Of a stretch of 17,976 nt of DNA, positions 9,041 through 17,901 are shown piece after piece. Made by a program: the position numbers and the translations under genes. The notes under the pieces were generated by a model. That model had not been told where the DNA came from. It did no database searches and saw nothing but the letters and a program-made list of their open reading frames with translations. The stretch's first letter is position 1. Every line of letters begins with the position of its first letter. The stretch is from contig CAJVPP010001770.1 in the NCBI GenBank assembly GCA_910592005.1, positions 1 through 17,976 of the forward strand, in the 5' to 3' direction. Source of the stretch: Funneliformis mosseae (lineage: Eukaryota > Glomeromycota > Glomeromycetes > Glomerales > Glomeraceae).

Positions 9041-9720
9041 AATTAATAATAAGTTTTCCAACAAAGTATTTTTTTCTTTTTTTTTTTTTTTTTACTATTG
9101 TAGTATTGAAAAGTCGAAGACATGCGTTATTTATACAAATCAATTTTGTAAAGCTCTTTCAGATTACCAAAAATAGTTTTTGATTATAATTGAAGATCAT
9201 GCCTTAAAATATCACTGTTAACCATTCTCAATTTGGAAAAAGCAAAAAGAAACTTCTTTGTACGTGTTAATTTGCACAAATATTGTTCTATGAAAGACGA
9301 AATATCGGATGTACAGAAAAAATTCCGAGAGAATTGATGCCGTTTTGATTAAAATGAAGGGGAGACAACATTTACCTTTCTTCATTTCTGTATCTGACAC
9401 TCAACACGTAAGTTTTCGGCTTTTTAGAAAGCGTCAAAAAAAAAAAAAAAAATTATTCAATGTGGTTTACAATCATAAACACCTTTTTTTTCCTTGAGTG
9501 TGTGAGCGTAAGAAATTATATATTTTTTAAAATGACAAAGTTAACCGTTTATGAAAGAACCCTAGTTATAGTATTTTTATAAAACTATTAATATTTTTAT
9601 TTATTCAAGCAAATACCGATTTCATAACTTGAATCCAGTCATAGGGTTATATCTGGGGTTTTGAGTTTATATGAAGTAATCGGTTCATGGCGTGTGTAGA
9701 TAAACTTTTGTTACCAAAAG
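8402..9720. repeat. Direct segmental duplication, copy 2
   Basis: Matches 5859-7360 in the same orientation, about 2.5 kb downstream. The part from 9040 to 9720 aligns with the upstream flank of copy 1, including a run that in both copies reads ATCGGTTTATG/ATCGGTTCATG and then CGTGTGTA and TTGTTACCA or TGTTACCA. The shorter length reflects deletions. A T17 tract (9077-9093 region) and an A17 tract (9437-9452 region) lie inside. Confidence 0.8.
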
Positions 9721-9974
9721 TAAAATTTTCACGTAATAACAGAAGATATATAACGTACTTTTGTTTTATTAAACAAGAAAACAAGAAAGTTCTCTTGAGA
9801 AAGACAATGACATAAGAAGGAAATAATCAATAGAAGTTGAAATTTTATTATGAACCATTATGAGATATTATTAATGAATGCCAAATCTAATTTCAACCAT
9901 TCAATTAGGGTCATAATTGATACAGAAAGTTCGGCCGTTTTAAGAGAGGTAACTGTCATTGGCCGCTTCATTAC
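9721..9974. other. Spacer, no gene recognised
   Basis: Beyond the right breakpoint of the duplication. A 37-codon minus-strand ORF (9971-9858) has coding-like composition but no other support. Confidence 0.4.
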
Positions 9975-10070
9975 AAAGTCTGCTAATCGATACGATTAGT
10001 ACTGTAACGAATTATAATTACAGTATTTGGAAATACATAAATACTGTATAAGGCGATTTGTTAGCACTTG
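9975..10070. repeat. Nested palindrome cluster, possible foldback element
   Basis: Three perfect inverted repeats are packed in 64 bp: CTAATCG/CGATTAG (9983-9989, 9993-9999), TACTGTAA/TTACAGTA (10000-10007, 10018-10025) and CAGTATTT/AAATACTG (10021-10028, 10039-10046). The second and third share an arm, so they are alternative structures. An outer imperfect pair, AAGTCTGCTAA near 9976 and TTAGCACTT near 10061, could close the whole into a roughly 96-bp foldback. No open frame is present. It may be a very small MITE or a structured transcript; no target duplication is clear. Confidence 0.55.
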
Positions 10071-11397
10071 AAAAAAATTTTTAGAATTAAAGATATTTAA
10101 GTAATTTTAAATCACCTGAAAAAATTAACATTCATACAATACTTTACATAACCCTTACAAAAAGAACTCTTCGTTTACATAAATTTCTGATAACGGTACG
10201 GTTATCACGTGAATAACAAAATTTAAAAATTTTTAAAATTTTGAAATTGAATAATTATAACTTCTTATGAGTATTGTCGTTGTCCTAGTCAACAAGTGAT
10301 ACGTTCCGTGGGAAAATAAATTATTGTACAGTACAGTACATAATGAAGATCATCATTATTTTTATATTTTTTTTATTTTTTTTTTGTTTTATATATATTC
10401 ATTACAGTAATTTTATAATTGTAATTTTATTATATGATTATTCACTTATTCTTGGTTTACAATTTATGAATCATTCATCGTAAAACAAACAAAATCAAAT
10501 AACTTTATCTTGTCTTATTATTTATTAGGTACGGACAAGAAAATATACTTCAAACATGGCTTTCAGAAGCACCCTTGAAGGTTGATTAGTAAGTTTTATA
10601 TAAACATGAAATTTTAAACCAGCTGTTTTGACGAGATCAACTACTTAACTTATCTACTTTTATTTTTTTTTTAAATGCAACTGGTGGACTTGTGGCTGCT
10701 TAGAAATCGTCTATGGACAGTACGTGGAGTAATCCTCTTAGCGATATCCATTCCTTCGAATAATTGATTTTGTTGAGGTTTCTCGTTTCTATTAAAAGTT
10801 ACATATATTAAGTAATATTTTAATAGAATCATTACTGAATATATTGATAAGCTTTTAATAATGGTAAGGCGAAACTATTCAATGTTTCTGTTCTAATTAC
10901 CCGCCGGATTACTACTTGAAAAAATGTTGTACTCGCTCTTGTTCATTGTTGCATGTCAAAAGCATGTCATTATTTGATTTAGTCTTATTGTTCAATTTGT
11001 TGGTCCTGTCACTACGTAAAGTATTTAAATCTATTCTGTACCAATTTAAGACACAAACACGAAAGGTCAAGAAAACATACAACAAAAAGTTGCGCTAAAT
11101 TATTTTCATCTACCAAAGTAGAACTTTATTCATATTGAAGAAATTTGATCAATTGCTATGTTATGTCTCTGAAATGTCCATCTAAAGAGTAGGAAAAAAT
11201 AATTATTAAATCATAGGAATTGATTCCCAAAGAAATGTATCGAAGTCTACATGCCCTCTCGAGCGTTAAATCAACTGATAAATATAATTATTTAATATAT
11301 TAAATTCAACCCGTTGGCACAATTTTTTTTATTAAATATTAATTTTTCTATAAATATTATTTCCCATTAAGTCTAAATTTAATTTACATTTCTTTAG
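10071..11397. other. Long AT-rich stretch without a supported gene
   Basis: Holds GTACA repeated three times (10326-10340) and T-rich tracts at about 10361-10386. A 19-codon coding-like run, YGQENILQTWLSEAPLKVD, at 10534-10593 follows a TTTATTAG that could be a splice acceptor. It is too short and isolated to call a gene. The 60-codon ORF at 10916-11098 shows no recognisable family. Confidence 0.45.
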
Positions 11398-11436
11398 GAT
11401 AGCTTCAGAATGAATCGGGGTCATTAAGGAACAAAG
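11398..11436 (+). other. Possible 39-nt non-coding exon
   Basis: Preceded by TTTCTTTAG and followed by AAAG|GTAAGTAC, one of the best donor matches in the window. All three frames of the 39 nt contain a stop, so it could only be untranslated. The next good acceptor, AAACAG at 11591-11595, would give a 159-nt intron and join it to the region with the 36-codon ORF. This is splice-consensus inference only. Confidence 0.2.
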
Positions 11437-11567
11437 GTAAGTACTTATTATATTTTTAATTTTTATAAAAAAAAAAATTTACTAAATTTACACACGTTCC
11501 ATAATATGATCAATTACTAAAGTGTATATATTTTTTTTTTTAATTATTTTTTTTAAAAAAAAATAAC

Positions 11568-11825
11568 TATGTGGATTTAGAGTTATAATAAACAGGAACC
11601 AAAAAACAAAATGCTTTTCAATAAATTCATACCAACTCTAACAACACCGTTACCTAATCAAACTCCAGCAACAATTTCATCATTTGCGATACATAATGGC
11701 TTCATTTTAAATACAAATTGATTTTATCTATAGTAATTTATTTTTTTTTTTCACTAGACAATCTATGGTATAAATATCAATAATTAAATTTTTATTTATT
11801 AGTAATTTTTGGGGGAATCCACATA
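11568..11825. repeat. Weak 10-bp inverted repeat pair bounding 258 bp
   Basis: TATGTGGATT (11568-11577) is exactly inverted as AATCCACATA (11816-11825). The pair could be termini of a small element holding the 36-codon ORF, but the arms are short and no target duplication is visible. Confidence 0.2.
11611..11721 (+). CDS. 36-residue ORF of unknown function
   Basis: Begins with ATG 16 nt after a candidate splice acceptor (11594-11595) and ends at TGA. The product has a Thr/Pro-rich middle (TLTTPLPNQTPAT) and no signal peptide, membrane segment or known motif. The local sequence is slightly less AT-rich than its surroundings. The opposite strand is also open apart from one TGA, so the strand is uncertain. 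A short chance ORF is quite possible. Confidence 0.2.
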   Translation: MLFNKFIPTLTTPLPNQTPATISSFAIHNGFILNTN

Positions 11826-12540
11826 TATCTCAAACACTAAATCCACCATCACACGCATAACTTGGAACTTGTCAAGTGAACGTCTCATAACACGAAAGGA
11901 ACTGAAATGATAGGTAATTTTTGGGATTAAGTATCTTTATCGTTTCATATTTAAAGCTTAAAATTGCAATTTGAGTACGAAGGATGGAAGATTTAGGAAA
12001 TGGATAGATGTGCGAAAACAAGGCATTGAGGTTCATTTATGATTTCTTTACGCAAACCATCACAGGCCTTAAAAAATTCTTATTAAAGAAATAAATTGTT
12101 ATATGGTGTTGAATTCAGTTTTTTCGTTTATGTATTTGTTATGTAAGCAGAAGGTTTTATTGAGTAATATGAAGTAATTGTGACAAAATATTTATTTAAT
12201 AATATCAAATTAATCAGTGTTGTCTCAACGACAGAGCTCTACACTTTCGCAATGTCAATATTTTAAACAAGTAAATGCCAATCAATAAACTCTTATTAAT
12301 TAAAACTGCACAATTACGAACAATTACAAAATATTGAATAATAAATTAATAAGAAAATCAGAATTTAAAAATAACAAAGTTACAAATACAAAATTTAAAA
12401 TGTTAAAACGGCGAAAGCGAAAATATCGCGAAGGGGTTAAAGGAAGGTTTACAAGTTGTATGTATGCAAAATATAATAAGGGCGAGCGTGGAATGTTAAG
12501 TTGTTTAAGGGTTATCGGCTCGTATTTATAAAAAAATAAT
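11826..12540. other. AT-rich stretch, no supported gene
   Basis: The string GTAATTTTTGGG occurs here (11916-11927) and just upstream (11802-11813). The 65-codon ORF at 12334-12531 is very Lys/Arg/Asn-rich, as expected of chance translation of AT-rich DNA, and shows no known motif. Confidence 0.45.
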
Positions 12541-12548
12541 TATTAGGT

Positions 12549-12596
12549 CAGCCTGGAAACTTGACATTTTGTCATATTGGCACCTTGACAGCCTGG
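12549..12596. repeat. Paired CAGCCTGG blocks with a small hairpin
   Basis: CAGCCTGG occurs at 12549-12556 and 12589-12596. Between them TGACA-TTT-TGTCA (12562-12574) forms a perfect 5-bp stem. The block is clearly more GC-rich than its surroundings. It may be a fragment of a dispersed repeat. Confidence 0.3.
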
Positions 12597-13477
12597 CTCA
12601 AAAGACTAACTGTAACAATATCATATATAAAGGCCAAGTGAATTGCTTTCGTAAAATCTGTAATACAAAGGTCAAGTTCAACAAAGTTTCTTGTTAACAC
12701 ATTAACAAATCCTAATCAATACTAAATAGTTATCATAGTAACAGTATCAGCAGCATCTGGAATATCTTTTTAATTATCTTTATTTTCTTTTTTTTTTTAA
12801 AAAAAAAAGAGAATTATGTGATCATTGTTAAAATTTATGATGCATGATCGTTTGAAGTAATAAGACAACACTATAATGAAGGTGTAAAGATTATGATGGC
12901 AGATTTTCTAGATGTTAATTTGTTTGTTAAGATATGTGTGCCCTTTGCAATATAAAGACGGAAACAGTAAGGTTGCTGGCAAAGTCCTACCCATCAGATC
13001 GAAATTATAAAATCAACAAACTCGTCAAAAGTCAAAGCAAATTTTTGTCTGCAATTATAGGGGAAAACAATAAAAATTTACTTTCATGACAAAAATAATT
13101 CGAAAAAAAATTCCAAGTCAATCATGTGAATACGTTTGACAAAATATTGTCATTTTCAAAAAAAATGTCACTCTCTGGAAAAATGTTACACAATTTGCAA
13201 AACATTGACCATAAAATAATAAACTGAGGTACAATATTACGCGAATAAACTTAAGAATTATACTGTATATTTCAAATGAACTATTTTTTAGTTAATTGAT
13301 TGAATAATACTTTTTAATAGGTTGGCAGAAATTAACGTACGAACTCTGAGGCGTTTTCTAATGGTGATGACTTTCTTTTTTAATTACTAGATATGTTAAT
13401 AAAATTCAAATTTAGTAATGCAACAATGATTTGATTTGCTCATTATAATATGAAAAATTGAATGCTCTATGCAAATT
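12597..13477. other. AT-rich stretch, no supported gene
   Basis: Contains a T11A10 palindromic tract (12788-12808) and the hairpin TGACAA-AATA-TTGTCA (13138-13153). A 34-codon plus-strand ORF near 12913-13017 ends in the coding-like GNSKVAGKVLPIRSKL, but nothing around it supports a gene. Confidence 0.45.
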
Positions 13478-13774
13478 TCAACTCAATTCGCGTAAATTTT
13501 CGATGATGGAATGGTCGGTTAATCCTAAAAAGCTTGTATCGCAAAATTGTCCTGTAATAGTACCTTTTTGAAAATCTTTAGACATAATCATGAGCTTACT
13601 CTTTTCTAAAGGAACGATAATTTTGTCCATGTTAAAAATAGTTGATCATAAAATCACTAAAAATTGACCATTATTTAAACCATGGCATGTGGAAGAAAAT
13701 GTTTGACCGGATACTTTTATAGGACTAAAATATATGATATACGTATCTTTGTGATGACTTGAAGAGAAAAGACC
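13478..13774 (-). pseudogene. Gene fragment of unknown family with one in-frame stop
   Basis: On the minus strand one frame is open from 13774 to 13478 apart from a single TGA at 13648-13646, giving 42 codons before the stop and 55 after it. An ATG at 13630 starts a 50-residue ORF. The translation is not the Lys/Asn/Ile-rich type expected of chance frames: it includes KVSGQTFSSTCHGLNNGQF, IVPLEKSKLMIMSKDFQKG, TITGQFCDTSFLGLTDHS and IIENLREL. I do not recognise the family. No intron borders explain the TGA. A related open frame upstream was not found, so this is probably a decayed piece of a larger gene. Alternatively the 50-residue ORF is a small gene of its own. Confidence 0.45.
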
Positions 13775-14296
13775 TTACACGCTTTGGACTATTCAAATCT
13801 CATCTCAATCCGATTGAGAATGCAATAATTATTCAATCGCAAAAATGAATTTGGAAGATGTGTGTTAATTTTAATTTTATTTCATGTATAAGTTGCCTGA
13901 ATTAAAAATTTGCAAGGTACAACAATTAAGGAAAAAAATATTTTTCCTAATGAGTTTTGGTTATCATTTATTGAATCCACATATAGGAGAAACAACGAGA
14001 AAAGTAACACTAACTTATTTATTTAAACGATCTGCAATAATGGCGTCATTTCTTAAAATGTCTATTTTATCAAGAAATTCTTTCAAAGAATATAATGAAC
14101 GCAAATTTACAAAATATTGAAACAATGTACTAAAGATAACTTGTAAATAAAAAAAATTCTAAATATTGTGTACAATTATATTCTCAGTATTTATCTTTAG
14201 ACAAGAAACTTACTTTTAAACATCTTACAACATGATTTATACAAAAAAGGATATTTTCACTATAAATATTGAGAAAAAGAATAATCAACACGCCAT
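13775..14296. other. Stretch with no supported gene
   Basis: A 78-codon plus-strand ORF (13884-14120) overlaps a minus-strand open segment (about 14157-14023) reading FVNLRSLYSLKEFLDKIDIL. Neither has a recognisable motif, and they cannot both be coding. Confidence 0.4.
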
Positions 14297-14369
14297 CTAT
14301 AATATAAGAAAGTGTCAAACATACAAATTAAATGTATTAAGTCAATAAAGTTTCAAATTTGCTTCTTAC
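14297..14369 (-). other. Likely intron downstream of the 70-codon ORF
   Basis: The minus strand reads TTTGACAG|GTAAGAAG ... CTTATATTATAG|ATGG, a 73-nt GT-AG intron with a strong donor and a TTGACTTAAT stretch that could serve as branch site. The donor lies 18 nt after the stop codon. The same arrangement is seen after the paralogous ORF at 3481-3669. Confidence 0.5.
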
Positions 14370-14387
14370 CTGTCAAAATTTTTTTGT

Positions 14388-14600
14388 TTAGATAAACAAA
14401 GACCCATTGAAAAATTCATTTATCAATTGGTCATTTGTAATTTGAGTAGGAAGGTTTGTGATTCTATTTAATATATCTTCATTATTAATGAATGGGGCAG
14501 TTTTTTGACTTTTTTGCTGACTTATTACTCTTTGACCATCATGATTATATGGTTCAAGTACGTTGTTAATGTTGATGCCCGAAGGTCTTTTTGATGTCAT
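14388..14600 (-). CDS. Small uncharacterised protein, paralog B
   Basis: A 70-residue ORF with no named family. Residues 1-37 are polar and unlike paralog A. Residues 38-70 (INNEDILNRI ... FFNGSLFI) match the C-terminus of the ORF at 3481-3669 at about half of positions, and both proteins end four residues after FFNG. There is no signal peptide or membrane segment. The first in-frame ATG is used; a TATAAATAC box lies 57 nt upstream. A strong GT-AG intron follows the stop codon. The conserved tail could be a short protein-interaction or targeting segment; that is speculation. The pair is best regarded as members of a small, probably lineage-restricted family. A pseudogene or a terminal exon of a longer model remains possible. 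Confidence 0.55.
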   Translation of the reverse strand: MTSKRPSGININNVLEPYNHDGQRVISQQKSQKTAPFINNEDILNRITNLPTQITNDQLINEFFNGSLFI

Positions 14601-14656
14601 TTTATTATATTTATAAAATTATTAAAGAAGGTACAGAAATCAAAAAATTTTCCAAT

Positions 14657-14665
14657 GTATTTATA
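14657..14665 (-). promoter_or_regulatory. TATA box of paralog B
   Basis: TATAAATAC on the minus strand, 57 nt upstream of the ATG. The identical nonamer lies 80 nt upstream of paralog A. Confidence 0.35.
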
Positions 14666-16282
14666 GAAAATTGGATGTGAATCATCCAAGCTTTTTGTAT
14701 ACCATTTTAAATTATCTAATTTTGAAAGAAATTCATCAGTACACATAATTTAAATACTGTGGAATTCTTGAACTCGTGTATATTACATTATTTCCGACGA
14801 GAAACATCTTATATCTTGTGTGCGATATAACGATACTTTTTTTGAGTTCTTTGTTCCAAAAATTGCATAAAGTTTACTGATTATAATGAAAGTGAAGATC
14901 TGTAAGTGTCTCGGGTCTTACCGAATTCTAACCTATTTAGGATAATTGCATAAAAAAAATAAATTTTAAATATTTCAGATAACCTAAAACTTTTCATCCC
15001 TAAAAAAAATTTTTTTAAAAATGTAATCATTTATCTAGTAGTTTAAAGTCCAATATGGTTTAAGTAACCTCAGTTAATTTACTTTATTAAGAGGCAGATA
15101 TCAGAAAAGTTTTTCTTCGTGATTAAACACAATTTAAGCAAACTCAATCAAAGTTATCTTTTAAAGTTATTAATTAAAACTTTTGTGAAGTTATGAAAGA
15201 AAAAGCAGTCAAATTATACGTACATTTGAAACGGATAACATCAATTAAGGACTTGAATCATTTCAAAAGCATTTTTATTTATTTATTACAGTTATTTAAG
15301 GAGAAAATTATTGTCATTTGTGAATGTGAATATCACGATTGACGAAAAATATGAATTATCTCCGTGTTAGATCAAATTTTTAAATTAAATTAATTATTTT
15401 TATTTTACGCGTTTAATCTATTACGGAGTAAGAAAATTTTCTATATGAAGGATCATTAATTTCAATTTTGTGCTCCATTTTGTGCATTGTAAATCAAATA
15501 GCGAAAATAGAAATTAACAAAATTAACCATACAGCAAACATTATATTGATAGACCGACTGTTAAGATCTTTTAGTTACAATGAAAGAATATTGAAAAACA
15601 ATGTATGAGGTTAATCGTGACCATTAATTATTATGAATTTTGCACAAACCTTAAAATGTATATCACATATGCATATTATGTAAATGCCGTATGCGAATTT
15701 TGATACATACATCTAAATTTTCAATTCTTTTATATATCTTTATATTATAAAAAAAAAACATAAAAAACGTGTTATGTTACTTAAAAATCAAATCCATCCA
15801 TTAAAATTTATGGTCCCTTAAATTGTATGGCTTTTTATCTAAATTTGGTTATTTTTCTTTTTTTAATAATTATCCAAATTTGATTTGAAAAGTTAATAAT
15901 AATCTATGTAATTTTAGATATATGCTTTCCAAAATCTATACTTTGTATGAAGTAGCTGTTATTCACCCATTCGCAGCCTTTTACAAAGTTTCGATAAATT
16001 TAACATTTATACAAACACTTTATTAGAAAATATACAAAAAGTTACTAAAAATAAAAGTTATTTTTTAGATAATTTTAAAATGATTAAAATAAGTCGTACC
16101 TCAAACCACTGAAGATTTTATTTTGATTTCACATTTTATCCGGGTTAGTTCAAATGATCAATCTAAGAAAGCGAACCAATCCGAAAGTGGATAAAGAAAT
16201 ATCCAGTCGTTCAATCAAAAAAAAATTATTAAAATACTTTACCTATACAAATTGAAGCAAAACAACTCGGATAACAGAATAT
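14666..16282. other. Long AT-rich stretch without a supported gene
   Basis: No convincing coding or RNA gene in about 1.6 kb. It holds an A8T7A5 tract (15002-15021) and an inverted TAAGGGACCAT (15820-15810) followed, on the minus strand, by AATGGATGGAT. That motif matches 616-626 and may be another solo transposon end. Confidence 0.5.
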
Positions 16283-16400
16283 AATGGCCATACCTAGGAT
16301 GAATCAGTCATGGTAAGACCGGACCATAGGCCTTACGCAGAGTTCGTACCAACCTTTCGTCACGGATCTGATCACATGCCAACTTTACCGGATTTTCCAA
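16283..16400. repeat. GC-rich island, probable remnant of a dispersed repeat
   Basis: About 118 bp much less AT-rich than the flanks, with GGCCATACCTAGG, GTAAGACCGGACCATAGGCC and GTTCGTACCAACC. On the minus strand the part GTACGAACTCTG recurs in the opposite orientation at 13338-13349. GACCGGACCATA resembles GACCGGTCCATA at the end of the window. No coding frame is present. A solo LTR or DNA-element fragment is likely, but boundaries cannot be set. Confidence 0.4.
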
Positions 16401-17901
16401 AAAAAGATCGAAAGAACCTATTTTTGGTAATCATAATCACTATAACAAAGATTGATATTAAAATTTAATCAGAATTTTTAATGTAGCCTGTACAAAATCA
16501 TTCAGTTTGTACTAGATATTCGGGTATAAAATAATTGTCTCTTTGTAGTATGTATTATCGTACAACAAAGAAAATCAGTTTCGAAACTTGTATTAAGATT
16601 TTGCATAAAGGCGGATTTCAGTATTTAAAAATATTTTTTTATGTAAAAATCATCAACGTATAATTTATGCAACTCAATTCTTTTTTTATGAAAAAACTTT
16701 CAATAGAAATTTTCATTCCGATTTTTTTTGTACAAAAAACTTTTTTTTCACATAAAAAGGCAATTTAAACAACTTTCTTTGTTTAAAAAAAAAAACTTTT
16801 TGGTTTCATTCATACATGAATATTTATAATGTGTATCTAAGTTGCATTATATGATATTTAATTTAACTTCCGTTGAAGTAATTTTCAGTCCTACTTAAAT
16901 TCATTGTCTTCAATTTGATCCTTTTCTTTGTTTGTCATGCATGATAATGACAATAAAAGGTTCTTGAATCATTTAGTTAATAAACATCCCTTTCAAATGA
17001 TTCAGTGATTAAGGAGGCTTGCATATTTATTCAAGAAAGTTTCTTCCGTTATTTATTTGCTATAAACACTTTGCTATGAAATGCTTTATTACAGTTAAGA
17101 ATAGTAATATAAATTGAAAAATCAAGGATTAATGAAGACTTGTAATGTGAGTTTCGGTTCGGTTCATCTCCGCGTTAAAAATTACAAATATTTAAAATGT
17201 TTAAAAGATGTAGATCCAATGTATTTAATGTCGTACAACATATTTGTACGTACATATAATTATTTTATGATTCTAATTAATTTATTTTTTTTTTATTTGT
17301 GAAAATTCCATATAACAATTTTAAACTCAATGTTGTAATATTAAAATAATATGATAAGAGAACTTTTATCATTTATCAAAATATGCTTTCAAGAAACGTG
17401 AATAATATTTTACTATGGTTTATATATCTGATTCACTACTTATTCTAAAAATTCTATTATTTAATTGACAGTGTTACAGTAAAATTAGACGATCGTCAGA
17501 ACATTTTCTAGAACCATTCATCATAAGAATTTAATGATAGTTATATTCCTGGATAGCGAAATTTTGATAGAATCAGATAATGGTTCTGTAACTCGATAAA
17601 ATGATTTTTATAGTAGAATATAATAAGCTTCTAATAAATAAAAAAAAATTTTTTTGCCAATCGTATATAACAAAAAAAGATTTTAACGAGCAAACTCCAT
17701 TTGGTATCTTAAGAATGAATGGTTGATTATGGCAGTTACCAAAAAAGAAATAAATGTATTAGCTTTTTGCAGTAGATCTATTTGTTACACAACTTTTACT
17801 ACAAAAATACAATTCATTATTATAAGATTTTTAAAAAATAAAATATGGTAAACGCGAATGCATAACGGCTTGAATTATAAAATTAAAACGGCATATACAT
17901 A
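16401..17901. other. Long AT-rich stretch without a supported gene
   Basis: Short palindromes only: TCATGCATGA (16935-16944), CGTACA/TGTACG near 17232-17250 and GACGATCGTC near 17489-17498, plus an A9T7 tract (17640-17655). The 62-codon ORF at 17114-17302 has no recognisable motif and ends in a Phe-rich run that comes from a T tract. Confidence 0.5.

Noticed and set aside
8842..9183. 113-codon plus-strand ORF, the longest ATG-started frame in the window
   Set aside because: It is antisense to the truncated F-box-like relic, includes a poly-Phe run from a T tract, and the corresponding frame is not kept in copy 1.
9218..9497. 60- and 62-codon ORFs on opposite strands
   Set aside because: They overlap each other, lie in the duplicated upstream flank and are not conserved in copy 1.
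9858..9971. 37-codon minus-strand ORF with fairly coding-like composition
   Set aside because: No homolog in the window, no promoter or splice signals, and its start borders the palindrome cluster; not enough to call a gene.
12334..12531. 65-codon plus-strand ORF rich in Lys and Arg
   Set aside because: Composition follows from A-rich DNA; no motif, no promoter element and no paralog.
16283..16400. 5S rRNA gene, suggested by GGCCATACCTAGG
   Set aside because: The rest of the 5S pattern (internal control region and GATCTGCGAAGTTAAGC-like segment) is missing, and the arms do not close a 5S-like helix.
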